From Solibacillus cecembensis (GTDB taxonomy: Bacteria; Bacillota; Bacilli; Bacillales_A; Planococcaceae): a DNA stretch of 45,185 bases. The notes under the pieces are model-generated. The model made no database searches and was not told the origin of the DNA. It saw only the letters and a list, made by a program, of their open reading frames with translations. Location of the stretch: the NCBI RefSeq assembly GCF_001439635.1, contig NZ_LMBZ01000031.1:2847-48031 (forward strand), in the 5' to 3' direction. The position numbers and the translations under genes are program-made. Shown here one piece after another: positions 16,695-23,874 of the stretch; position 1 is the first letter of the stretch; each line of letters opens with the position of its first letter.

Positions 16695-16695
16695 G

Positions 16696-16851
16696 TTACT
16701 TCCCCCCTTCTTGTTGCATTGCTTGGTCATTAAATTCACTTAATTGCTTTGGTGATAATTGAATTACATAATAGCGAAAGTTAATTGGCTCTAGCCCGAA
16801 TTGCTCGCATTTTTTCACATACACTTCATAGCCTTGTCGATAAATTGTCAT
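16696..16851 (-). CDS. micro-protein, paralogue 1 of a tandem pair
   Basis: A 51-residue protein beginning MTIYRQGYEVYVKKCEQFG and continuing LEPINFRYYVIQLSPKQLSE. It is easily missed because of its length. The ribosome site GGAGAG precedes the ATG, and the second paralogue follows after one base, so both are made from one message. The promoter upstream holds repeated operator-like elements, so the pair is probably tightly regulated. Function unknown. Confidence 0.75.
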   Translation of the reverse strand: MTIYRQGYEVYVKKCEQFGLEPINFRYYVIQLSPKQLSEFNDQAMQQEGGK

Positions 16852-16864
16852 TTTAACCGCTCTC

Positions 16865-16928
16865 CTTTGTACTATAACAGATTTTATTTATTGAATTAAA
16901 TATAGTACAGTTATAGTACAGTTGTCAA
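16865..16928 (-). promoter_or_regulatory. repeat-rich promoter of the micro-protein pair
   Basis: On the minus strand TTGACA (16923-16928) and TATATT (16899-16904) are 18 bases apart, a good sigma-A promoter. The spacer holds two direct copies of ACTGTACTATA, and a third, inverted element TATAGTACA lies between the promoter and the ribosome site. These look like repressor-binding sites; the regulator is unknown. Confidence 0.65.
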
Positions 16929-16964
16929 CAATATTTTCAGAAATTTTATGATTTTCTTTAGGAT

Positions 16965-16995
16965 CTAAAAAATCCTTTCTAGTTAAGAAAGGATT
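16965..16995 (-). terminator. terminator after the DUF6176 gene
   Basis: Stem AATCCTTTCT/AGAAAGGATT; on the minus strand it is followed by TTTTTTAG. Confidence 0.8.
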
Positions 16996-17011
16996 CCTGC
17001 ATATCTATCCA

Positions 17012-17362
17012 TCAATTATCGTGCATCGCTGCTTTTACTCGGTGAGGTATCATCACAACTTCAGTGTTTAAATCCACGGGGCGAAATGTTTTATCGATAC
17101 ATTCCTCCCAAAATAGTAAGTGCTCTTTATCAATCCAATGTTCCGATTCCTCTACTTCTTGACCACCTTCTCCGCGAACGGAATACCAGTATAAATACTC
17201 ATGCCCATTAAGATGCTCGCGGAATATCGTCTCCACATACATTTTTTCTCCTTCTAAAGTGACAAGCACATCGTCCATATGATCATTCAAAAACTTGAGC
17301 CATTCATCCACGCGCTTTGATTTTCCTTCCATTACTTTAAATCGAGTCAATTCAATCTCCAC
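17012..17362 (-). CDS. DUF6176-family protein
   Basis: A 116-residue soluble protein. Signature stretches are LTRFKVMEGKSKRVDEWLKF, VTLEGEKMYVETIFRE, YLYWYSVRGEGGQEVEESEH and FRPVDLNTEVVMIP, matching the conserved Bacillus family of this name as I remember it. The fold is probably a small ferredoxin-like (dimeric alpha-beta barrel) domain; function unknown. The GTG start at 17362 follows AGGGGG; reading further upstream would run into the preceding gene. It is the second gene of a pair with the DUF2087 regulator. Confidence 0.75.
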   Translation of the reverse strand: MEIELTRFKVMEGKSKRVDEWLKFLNDHMDDVLVTLEGEKMYVETIFREHLNGHEYLYWYSVRGEGGQEVEESEHWIDKEHLLFWEECIDKTFRPVDLNTEVVMIPHRVKAAMHDN

Positions 17363-17391
17363 AGTAATCCCCCTCGTAATTAAACATCGTT

Positions 17392-18126
17392 TTAGTTTTC
17401 CTTCACCCAGTAAAAGGTGCAATCATCCGTTCGTTCCATGAAACCATATTGAATTAAATAGCGACGAACCGTTACATAATCACTAAAAATAGGCTTTAAA
17501 ATATCGTTTAATTCTTTTTCCAAATACTTTTTCCCAGCTTCAAAATTCGTCATAATTTGTTGCAGCAAAATAATTTTACGCTTTTCTTTACTTGGAAACG
17601 TGCTAATTGGGCCTTCTAAACCTTCCTTAAAATACGTTTCTAACACTTTTTTCTTTTCATCCGCCGTAATCGCATAACGTTCATCCACTTGTTTTGCCCC
17701 CTTATGAATCGGTTCGTACTGTTCGATCCCATCAAACGCTTGCATAATCGCCAAAAAGACTTTTGCCTGTTTCTCCTTTTCCTTCATTTTAAAGCGGTGC
17801 TGACGGATTGTTGATACACTGTTTGCAGATGTATGCTGAACAATCTCTTTATCTGGCAATCCCTGTGCAAATAGCGTCAGTAATTCAATTTGAATATCCG
17901 ATAGTCCTGTATGCTTCTTATCTAGCTGAATAAGTGCATCAAACACTGAACCATGCACTTCTTTTTGATGTTGCTTAATCATCTTGAGCGCCGTGAAAAA
18001 ACGTCCTTCTACTGGAAAAACTTCAAGCTTATCATATTGCTGCTCACAAAATAAACAACGGTACACATTGTCACTTTCTTCATATCCATTTACGAGATGC
18101 TCGACTGATAGACTTTCAAAATCCAT
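17392..18126 (-). CDS. DUF2087-domain putative transcription regulator
   Basis: A 244-residue protein. Residues 20-60 contain CLFCEQQ and a downstream HQKEVH, which could bind zinc. Residues 80-125 resemble a LuxR-type helix-turn-helix (LSDIQIELLTLFAQGLPDKEI, TIRQHRFKMKEKEKQA). The C-terminal third (KKVLETYFKEGLEGPISTFP, KEKRKIILLQQI, YVTVRRYLIQYGFMER) is a DUF2087 domain, common in small Firmicutes regulators. It probably binds the inverted repeat in its own upstream region. The ATG at 18126 follows GGTGG; longer readings lack support. Confidence 0.75.
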   Translation of the reverse strand: MDFESLSVEHLVNGYEESDNVYRCLFCEQQYDKLEVFPVEGRFFTALKMIKQHQKEVHGSVFDALIQLDKKHTGLSDIQIELLTLFAQGLPDKEIVQHTSANSVSTIRQHRFKMKEKEKQAKVFLAIMQAFDGIEQYEPIHKGAKQVDERYAITADEKKKVLETYFKEGLEGPISTFPSKEKRKIILLQQIMTNFEAGKKYLEKELNDILKPIFSDYVTVRRYLIQYGFMERTDDCTFYWVKEN

Positions 18127-18156
18127 AAACAAATACCACCTTCGTTTATTATTATA

Positions 18157-18178
18157 TAAACAATATAACATTTGTTTA
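18157..18178. promoter_or_regulatory. inverted repeat upstream of the DUF2087 regulator
   Basis: TAAACA-N10-TGTTTA lies 31-52 bases before the start codon. It is a plausible autoregulatory operator; the AT-rich context lowers certainty. Confidence 0.4.
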
Positions 18179-18250
18179 TTTTTAAGTAAATGAAAAATCT
18201 GAAGATTCAGTATCAAATACTTCGGATACATCTTCGCTCTTATATATTTT

Positions 18251-18272
18251 TAGTTTACATAATCATTTTATG
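18251..18272 (+). repeat. left 22-bp direct repeat with XerD-type half-site
   Basis: Exactly identical to 19674-19695. Positions 18252-18262 read AGTTTACATAA, the reverse complement of TTATGTAAACT, which is the XerD-side half of the Bacillus subtilis dif site as I remember it. The sequence then reads TCATTTTATG. Flanking bases beyond the 22 differ between the two copies, so the identity ends sharply. Confidence 0.85.
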
Positions 18273-18337
18273 CGATTCAATGAAGTGATTTTCAAATCAA
18301 AAAAGACCATTCCCAGAAAAGGCAACGGACTTAAAGA

Positions 18338-18736
18338 TTAATCGTTATTTAACTCTGTCGTTTCAGGATAATACAGGTCTTTTCGTAAACAAACATCTTT
18401 ATGCTTCAAATTTTCTCCCTCAAAGCATAACCATATTTCGTCATCCGCCATAACACCGTGCGTTTTTCGAACAATCCCCCATCGGTTATAGGCTTGCATA
18501 CCTAGACTTGCTAGTAATTCATCTGCATTTGCCCGCGTTGGTGGGAATGTACGCCACTTTAACCACTTTTCTAATTCCTCTAATGAAATGTGACCTTCCA
18601 TGTTCGGTGAAAATTGTTTATTGAAGTCTTCAATATAGTTGATGACATAGGGTGTCCCACCATTAGCCGGCTTTAAATTAACGGTTGCTATGACATCATC
18701 CATCCACATTACGTTAAACTTCATCGTATCAATCAT
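18338..18736 (-). CDS. partner protein of the HipA-like kinase
   Basis: A 132-residue protein of no family that I can name with certainty. Conserved-looking blocks are FPPTRANADELLASLGM, RWGIVRKTHGVMADDEIWLCF and an acidic tail. Its ATG overlaps the kinase stop by eight bases (ATGATTGA), so the two are made together. Small genes of this type beside HipA-like kinases could be neutralising partners, as HipS/HipB are elsewhere, or a second subunit. No helix-turn-helix is evident, so it is not a simple HipB. Both genes lie inside the 22-bp repeats. Confidence 0.7.
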   Translation of the reverse strand: MIDTMKFNVMWMDDVIATVNLKPANGGTPYVINYIEDFNKQFSPNMEGHISLEELEKWLKWRTFPPTRANADELLASLGMQAYNRWGIVRKTHGVMADDEIWLCFEGENLKHKDVCLRKDLYYPETTELNND

Positions 18737-19535
18737 TTATTTCACTTCCTTCAAAGAACAAACGAGACAAGTTAGGATCGTTTAACTGTGACCGTAAGAC
18801 TTGCTCGGCACGCCCAAAATCAATTGTACTTGTTTCAAGTTTATGCAGTAACTTGGCTTTATCAATAAAAGCCGTTCCCCTATACAGGGCTAGTTGCTTG
18901 GAGAAACTTGAATTAAATGGTTTGGCTTTCACTTTTCTTTTTAAAATGGTTAAGGGCTTACCAGGTGTATAATCTTTTTCATCAGATAATAAGCTTAATC
19001 CGTTATCAAAAATCGGTGCAAGCTGCCATACTTTATCGAGCGGATTGTACAAGAATAAAATATTATTCGTATGTCGATCTTCGTTTAAAATGAGTGCATC
19101 AAAGGCAAGCAGGCGAGTAATTTCTTCACGTACATTCAGCCCTGTAAAATTTTGAACTTGCTCCATGATTTGTTCAAATTTCTCCGTTGTCGATAAAGAT
19201 GTATCATTCAAAATGGGGTTTGTTGAAGTGAAATTCGCTTCAAATAAACGCTCTAACGTTACTTCTTGTAATTTACCTCGAAAGTCCTCCGAATAACAGC
19301 CACGCGAGAGCTCCCCATCAGGTAAAATAATTTCACAAGGATAGTACTTTACATATTTTTTTTCTTGTAAGGTTGAGCATGATAACACAAGTGTCGCTAA
19401 TTCTTCTGCTTGTCCCTCGTAACCACGTGTATTTTGCTTAACCCACTTATTACCTACTCGCCATTTCGATTGATCCCCTTTACTTGAGGTACTAATAATG
19501 CGAATAGCATCCGTCGGAATATGAATTTTATCCAT
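18729..19535 (-). CDS. HipA-like Ser/Thr kinase
   Basis: A 268-residue protein with the HipA-C kinase fold. Lys33 in WVKQN is the likely ATP-binding lysine, NEDRHTNN (151-158) is the catalytic loop with Asp153 and Asn158, and IFDNG (Asp177) is the metal-binding motif. All residues expected for activity are present. The HipA N-terminal domain is absent, so it resembles the compact HipT/CtkA-type kinases that act as toxins by phosphorylating translation factors; the target here is unknown. The ATG at 19535 was preferred over the TTG at 19580. It is coupled to the downstream partner and lies between the direct repeats. Confidence 0.8.
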   Translation of the reverse strand: MDKIHIPTDAIRIISTSSKGDQSKWRVGNKWVKQNTRGYEGQAEELATLVLSCSTLQEKKYVKYYPCEIILPDGELSRGCYSEDFRGKLQEVTLERLFEANFTSTNPILNDTSLSTTEKFEQIMEQVQNFTGLNVREEITRLLAFDALILNEDRHTNNILFLYNPLDKVWQLAPIFDNGLSLLSDEKDYTPGKPLTILKRKVKAKPFNSSFSKQLALYRGTAFIDKAKLLHKLETSTIDFGRAEQVLRSQLNDPNLSRLFFEGSEIND

Positions 19536-19673
19536 GCATTTCACGTCCAATTTATGAGTTTCTACTATATTAATAATCAATTATAAACGATATCGTGATA
19601 ATTGGAAAATAATCTTCATTATCAAATAGTAAACAAAGGATTTTTATAATTGTATGTGCGTTAAATGAACATC

Positions 19674-19695
19674 TAGTTTACATAATCATTTTATG
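19674..19695 (+). repeat. right 22-bp direct repeat with XerD-type half-site
   Basis: Second exact copy of 18251-18272. It covers the last codons and stop of the tyrosine-recombinase gene, a position typical for attachment sites of integrated elements. Confidence 0.85.
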
Positions 19696-20636
19696 GTATT
19701 AAACGGATTGTTTTTCAATACGTCTTGAATTTGCTCATCTTCTATATGTGTGTAAATTTGCGTCGTTGCTACACTGGAGTGCCCTAAAATATGCTGTAGA
19801 CTTCGAATGTCTGCACCCGCTTTATACATCATTGTCGCGGAAGTATGGCGCAGCTTATGTGGTGTTAACTTGTCTTTTTTAATCGATTGGCCATTGATTC
19901 TTTTCACCATTTTCGCAACCGTTTGGCGGGCAAAACGCGTCCCTTTTTGCGAAACGAATAACGGTTCTGGATCTGTTCCCTTGTATGTATGACGCTCTTC
20001 TACATAACGCTCTAACGCGGCAAGACAAGCGTCATTTAAATAAACCGTGCGTTCTTTATTCCCCTTACCAATTACCGTCAGCTGGCGTCCATTAATGGAG
20101 TCGACATTTAAGGAACAGAGTTCGGATACACGAATACCAAGATTTAAGAAAAATACCATCATGCAGTAGTCTCGCGTAGAATATTGTTGCTCATCAATTG
20201 CCTTTAAAAATGTTTGAGCTTCATCCATATTCAAATAAATAGGTTTTCGTCGACCGATTTTCGGTGATTCAAGCTCCTCAGCTGGATTTTCTTCTATGAG
20301 TCGTCGCTTGCCTTTCAAATATTTAAAAAAAGCTTTTAGAGTTGCAACTTTCCGCGCTCTTGCCGATGCTGAATTTCCCCGCTGCACTTCACAATATTCA
20401 ATAAAATAATATAAATCTTCCAGTGATAACTCCTTAATCCAATCTGCGGTAACATCTGAAATATCAATCGTATGTATAAGGTCCGGTGATATATCTTTCT
20501 CCACGCTTTTTAAAAAGCGGAAAAATAGTACGAGATCATATTCGTATTCTTTCCGAGTGCGCGGTGATTTTCCGGTAATCGTCGTTAAGTAAACTAAAAA
20601 ATCTCTCAAAACTTTTGGCAAAGCTGTTTTCGTCAA
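19686..20636 (-). CDS. tyrosine recombinase, XerC/XerD-like
   Basis: A 316-residue recombinase with the N-terminal SAM-like DNA-binding domain (to about 110) and a complete catalytic domain. Catalytic residues are Arg169 (LGIRVSEL), Lys191 (GKGNKER), His260 and Arg263 (HKLRHTSAT), His286 (ILGHSS) and Tyr295 (IYTHI). It should cut and join DNA at short inverted-arm core sites. The TTG at 20636 follows GAGGTGAGG; the longer reading would begin within the promoter's palindrome. Its 3' end contains the right copy of the direct repeat, so it may act on that site, or the site may belong to the housekeeping XerCD pair. Confidence 0.88.
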   Translation of the reverse strand: MTKTALPKVLRDFLVYLTTITGKSPRTRKEYEYDLVLFFRFLKSVEKDISPDLIHTIDISDVTADWIKELSLEDLYYFIEYCEVQRGNSASARARKVATLKAFFKYLKGKRRLIEENPAEELESPKIGRRKPIYLNMDEAQTFLKAIDEQQYSTRDYCMMVFFLNLGIRVSELCSLNVDSINGRQLTVIGKGNKERTVYLNDACLAALERYVEERHTYKGTDPEPLFVSQKGTRFARQTVAKMVKRINGQSIKKDKLTPHKLRHTSATMMYKAGADIRSLQHILGHSSVATTQIYTHIEDEQIQDVLKNNPFNTIK

Positions 20637-20655
20637 TTCCCTCACCTCTAACTCT

Positions 20656-20661
20656 ATTATA
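20656..20661 (-). promoter_or_regulatory. -10 element of the recombinase promoter
   Basis: TATAAT preceded by TGC (extended -10) 20 bases upstream of the TTG start. The -35 region falls in the adjacent palindrome. Confidence 0.55.
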
Positions 20662-20665
20662 GCAC

Positions 20666-20705
20666 GAAATAAAGTTCCCAAATTCATATTTGGGAACTTT
20701 ATTTC
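20666..20705. repeat. perfect 18-bp inverted repeat at the recombinase promoter
   Basis: Arms 20666-20683 and 20688-20705 (GAAATAAAGTTCCCAAAT and complement) around TCAT. It covers the expected -35 region, so it may be an operator or recombination site. It has no T-run and is not an obvious terminator. Confidence 0.85.
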
Positions 20706-21103
20706 GATTTATAGGCTTTAACATGTAATTTTTGTAATTAAATGGTTATATTTAACCCATTCCGCCTCTAAAATAGAACATATATTCCCGGTATTTTATT
20801 TCGCATTCAGACGCAGTGAATTTTACTTTCATGGGCAATGGTACATGTCAATTCGTCTCAGAGCGAATTTGGAAATTGGTGAATTCCTTATTAATTAAGG
20901 ATTGTTTTTCCATATAAAAGGGGATTTGTGGTTTACTGAACGAGCGGTTTATAGACAACTTAAAAAACCCGCTCATAATATTATTTGAGCAGGCTTGGTT
21001 CGTCATGTATTGAGATTAGTAAATCTATTTATTTATTTGTAACGTTTAACAATAATACCATAATTTACACGAGACCAACTACCTTCATACAGGTGGTTAT
21101 TTT
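20706..21103. other. 398-base gap between recombinase and VCBS genes
   Basis: Holds the terminator at 20961 and otherwise no supported gene. Short A/T-rich inverted stretches (CTTATTAATTAAG near 20887) are present. No reading frame over 40 codons with a ribosome site is visible. Confidence 0.5.
20961..20995 (-). terminator. terminator of the VCBS gene
   Basis: Minus-strand stem CCTGCTCA/TGAGCGGG (one mismatch) followed by TTTTTTAAG. Confidence 0.75.
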
Positions 21104-21787
21104 TTATTCAAATGGTATTGAAACAGACAAGCGATTTGAATGAAATTGTGAACCTTTCCATGACAGAAGGTTTTCAACGTATCCTAAAGTATCTGCATTT
21201 GTTGGGCCAATCATACGCTGTAGAGCTACTAAGTCAAAATTATAGCTTTTGTTATTTGTAATGATCGGATTAACAACTCCTAAGGCCAGAACCCCGCCTA
21301 CTATTGGTTTTTTAAGTCGTCCATTGGCGTCATAAAACTCTGATAAGTAATCAGGTCCTTTGGTGCTAATGTCTATTATGAACAACCTATAAGGCGAGTG
21401 ACTTTCAACACGAACCTTATAAAAATCGGCGTAATTTAATTGAAATGTGTATTCTTCATTATATTTATCAAAGTTAAACAGCTCAGTTAAATTGTTGTTT
21501 TTGAAGGAATAGATATAAAAGATGCCATATCCGCCACTCCCACCCGTATCAATACTTACCATAATGTCAGGTATATGATTGTTATTAAAGTCGCCAAGAA
21601 ACAACCTAGCATTATATCCCGCATTGTTTTTAAAATGAACGGTTGTACTTTTATTTGACCACCCATCATGAATCACAAGCGTAATGTTGTCGGCGAAGAT
21701 ACTTGGTGATCCATCGACATTACCATATAAATAGACGGTATCTAAAATACCATCTCCGTTTACATCCCCTGTCTTCCAGTCCAACAA
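21104..21787 (-). CDS. VCBS/FG-GAP repeat protein
   Basis: About 227 residues with calcium-binding-type loops GDVNGDGILD and GDFNNNHIPDIMVSIDTGG, the mark of FG-GAP/VCBS beta-propeller repeats. The rest (FNFDKYNEEYTFQLNYAD, GPDYLSEFYDANGRLKKPI, ALQRMIGPTNADTLGYVENL) matches a family common in spore-forming Bacillales; its role is unknown. No signal peptide is seen. The start is a puzzle: a perfect AGGAGGGG stands about 27 bases before the first TTG in frame, and the codons at normal spacing (GTC AAT TTT AAC) include no standard start. A start-codon mutation or sequencing error is possible. Confidence 0.7.
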   Translation of the reverse strand: MLDWKTGDVNGDGILDTVYLYGNVDGSPSIFADNITLVIHDGWSNKSTTVHFKNNAGYNARLFLGDFNNNHIPDIMVSIDTGGSGGYGIFYIYSFKNNNLTELFNFDKYNEEYTFQLNYADFYKVRVESHSPYRLFIIDISTKGPDYLSEFYDANGRLKKPIVGGVLALGVVNPIITNNKSYNFDLVALQRMIGPTNADTLGYVENLLSWKGSQFHSNRLSVSIPFE

Positions 21788-21906
21788 TGTATGATTTTCG
21801 TTAAAATTGACCCCTCCTATTCAAATCCAATCGTTGTTCATTGCAATATATGCGAATAGTAGCTCTGTTAATTGCTCGTCGCGCAGATGCTTACCGCTTA
21901 CTCATG

Positions 21907-21940
21907 AAAAAACAGCGCTCCCCCTGTTCAGGACGCGCTG
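21907..21940 (-). terminator. terminator of the MFS gene
   Basis: Minus-strand stem CAGCGC/GCGCTG with inner GC pairs, followed by TTTTTTC. Confidence 0.7.
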
Positions 21941-21956
21941 CTATTGCATTTTCTAT

Positions 21957-23228
21957 CTAATTACTTTTCTTTGACCAAATGACTACCGGTATTAAAAGTA
22001 AAGCGAGTAACCCTCCACCTAAAGCTAACACATCATAGCTTGCACTCGCTACGACCATTCCTGACAGTGCTCCACCAGATGCGCCCGCTAATGCAATTAA
22101 CACATCCAACTTTCCTTGCGTTTTTGCGCGTGTGGAAGGCTCGGTTGAATCAACTACTTGAGCTGTTCCACTAATTAAACCGAAGTTCCATCCAAGACCA
22201 AGTAAAGACAGTGCAACAATTAGCATAAGTAAGGAATCATTTGGTGCGAACGCTGCAAATAATCCAGCGAGTAACAAAATTACGCCCGCTGCAATACTCA
22301 TCGCTGTTCGGCCTATTTTATCAACAAGAATCCCCGTGAATAAAGATGGCAAATACATCGCTGCGACATGGAAACCAATGACCAATCCTACATCCGCCAT
22401 ATCATATCCATGATGTTGCATATGAACTGGAGTCATCGTCATGACCGCTACCATCACAATTTGTGTAAGCACCATGACTGTCGCACCGACTGCTAAACCT
22501 TTTTTATTATCCGCCTTTTGTGTATCGGACGATGTAGAATTTCCATTTTGCTGTTGATACGCTGCGATTTTATTCGCGATATGTAATGGATCTGGACGGA
22601 GCATCATAAATAGCACAATCCCCGCTAAAATAAAGGCTACTGCGGACAAAATGAATGGACCCGCAAGTGAAGGGATACCCATGGACGTTGCAACATTCCC
22701 CATCACGCCAACTAAGTTTGGACCAGCAACCGCACCAAATGTCGTCATCATCATCGTCGTACTAATAGCCGTTGCTCTTTGTTTCGTACTCGCTAGATCT
22801 GTCCCTGCATAACGTGCTTGTAAATTCGTCGCCGTCCCTGCACCATAAAATAATAGCGAGGCAAATAATAGCAGCACACTATTTACCATTGCCGCGATGA
22901 CTACACCAACCGCACCAAGACCACCGACGATAAATCCAGTAGAAAGTCCGATACGGCGCCCACGACTTTGTGATAGTTTCCCAACGAGAAAAGCCGCGCA
23001 TGCTGAACCTAAAGTTAATAAAGCAACAGGTAGCCCAGCATAAGCATCCGTCCCAAGCATTTGTTGTGCTAATAATGCGCCGACCGTAACACCCGCTGCA
23101 AGTCCGGCACCACCAAAAATTTGCGACAAACTAACGACGAATAACACACGTTTATAAAGCTTTTTCAACTTTTCTGGTGATTCGATATACGTTTCAATCG
23201 AATCTGGCTCTCGTATTTTAGCAAACAC
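21957..23228 (-). CDS. MFS transporter, substrate unknown
   Basis: A 423-residue protein with about twelve membrane segments. Loop 2-3 reads LVGKLSQSRGRRIGL and the second half GILVDKIGRTAMSI, the paired GxLxxxxGRR motifs of the major facilitator superfamily. LFYGAGTATNLQARYAGTDLA is a striking conserved stretch of this subgroup. A cytoplasmic N-terminus of about 25 residues precedes segment 1. The GTG start at 23228 follows AAGGTG; reading upstream would invade the 45-residue gene. Likely the last gene of an operon with the two small genes upstream. Confidence 0.82.
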   Translation of the reverse strand: MFAKIREPDSIETYIESPEKLKKLYKRVLFVVSLSQIFGGAGLAAGVTVGALLAQQMLGTDAYAGLPVALLTLGSACAAFLVGKLSQSRGRRIGLSTGFIVGGLGAVGVVIAAMVNSVLLLFASLLFYGAGTATNLQARYAGTDLASTKQRATAISTTMMMTTFGAVAGPNLVGVMGNVATSMGIPSLAGPFILSAVAFILAGIVLFMMLRPDPLHIANKIAAYQQQNGNSTSSDTQKADNKKGLAVGATVMVLTQIVMVAVMTMTPVHMQHHGYDMADVGLVIGFHVAAMYLPSLFTGILVDKIGRTAMSIAAGVILLLAGLFAAFAPNDSLLMLIVALSLLGLGWNFGLISGTAQVVDSTEPSTRAKTQGKLDVLIALAGASGGALSGMVVASASYDVLALGGGLLALLLIPVVIWSKKSN

Positions 23229-23260
23229 CAAAAGACACCTTCTTCCTTCCCGTTGACACG

Positions 23261-23398
23261 TTAACCGATCGCTATAAAATTTGTATAAAGATAATAGAGA
23301 ATAATGGCAATGATAATCCATTTAAAAACCTTCCCTAGAACCTTAAAAAACAACGGAATTAAAACAATAGCGACAATTAAAAATATAAGTAAATCCAT
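23261..23398 (-). CDS. 45-residue membrane micro-protein
   Basis: A short gene: MDLLIFLIVAIVLIPLFF, KVLGKVFKW, then IIIAIILYYLYTNFIAIG. Two hydrophobic segments flank a basic turn. It has an AGGAG ribosome site seven bases before the ATG, nine bases after the stop of the preceding gene, and 32 bases before the MFS start. The strong ribosome site and tight spacing argue that it is real. Function unknown; it might assist the transporter. Confidence 0.7.
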   Translation of the reverse strand: MDLLIFLIVAIVLIPLFFKVLGKVFKWIIIAIILYYLYTNFIAIG

Positions 23399-23407
23399 TT
23401 ACATCTC

Positions 23408-23803
23408 CTATGCTGAAATCGTAATGTAAGCCCCTTCACGCGTGACATTCCAATTAGATGAAAGCAAATAACGAATTTCTTCTTCTATTTCCGTATTCAC
23501 TTCAATACCTGTCACACTTGTTTCATGCTTTGTAATGCCGTCCGCAATGCCAAACCTCATGCGTAATAAACCGACTAACCCGTTAATTGTTACGTATTTC
23601 ACACTATAACGCTCCGTGTAAGCGGCTTTAAACGCGGCTTCATCCGTAGTATACAGTTTTTGCAATAAAGTAAAATCATAATCATAGTCTTTCGAAAAAA
23701 CTTCCAAATCACCTTGCTTTAAATTGCCGACTACTTCCTCATATGTATAAGGATGTGCCTTTAATGTTTCGATAATATACGCTTCCATTAATGAAATAGC
23801 CAT
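23408..23803 (-). CDS. hypothetical protein, winged-helix-like
   Basis: A 131-residue soluble, acidic protein beginning MAISLMEAYIIETLKAHP, with YTYEEVVGNLKQGDLE and a C-terminal EIEEEIRYLLSSNWNVTREGA. No family is recognised. The alternation of helices with a terminal beta hairpin might indicate a winged-helix-like fold, but that is a guess. Start follows GAGGAATTTTAA at normal spacing. The 45-residue membrane gene follows after nine bases. Confidence 0.7.
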   Translation of the reverse strand: MAISLMEAYIIETLKAHPYTYEEVVGNLKQGDLEVFSKDYDYDFTLLQKLYTTDEAAFKAAYTERYSVKYVTINGLVGLLRMRFGIADGITKHETSVTGIEVNTEIEEEIRYLLSSNWNVTREGAYITISA

Positions 23804-23874
23804 TTAAAATTCCTCCTCTTTCTTTTGTTTACTTATTGTAACATATTCCACCATCGAGAATTCTTCATATGCAT

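Noticed and set aside
16861..16930. CRISPR-like repeats
   Set aside because: The repeated ACTGTACTATA units are only 11 bases, nearly adjacent and placed over a promoter, so they are operator-like and not a CRISPR array.
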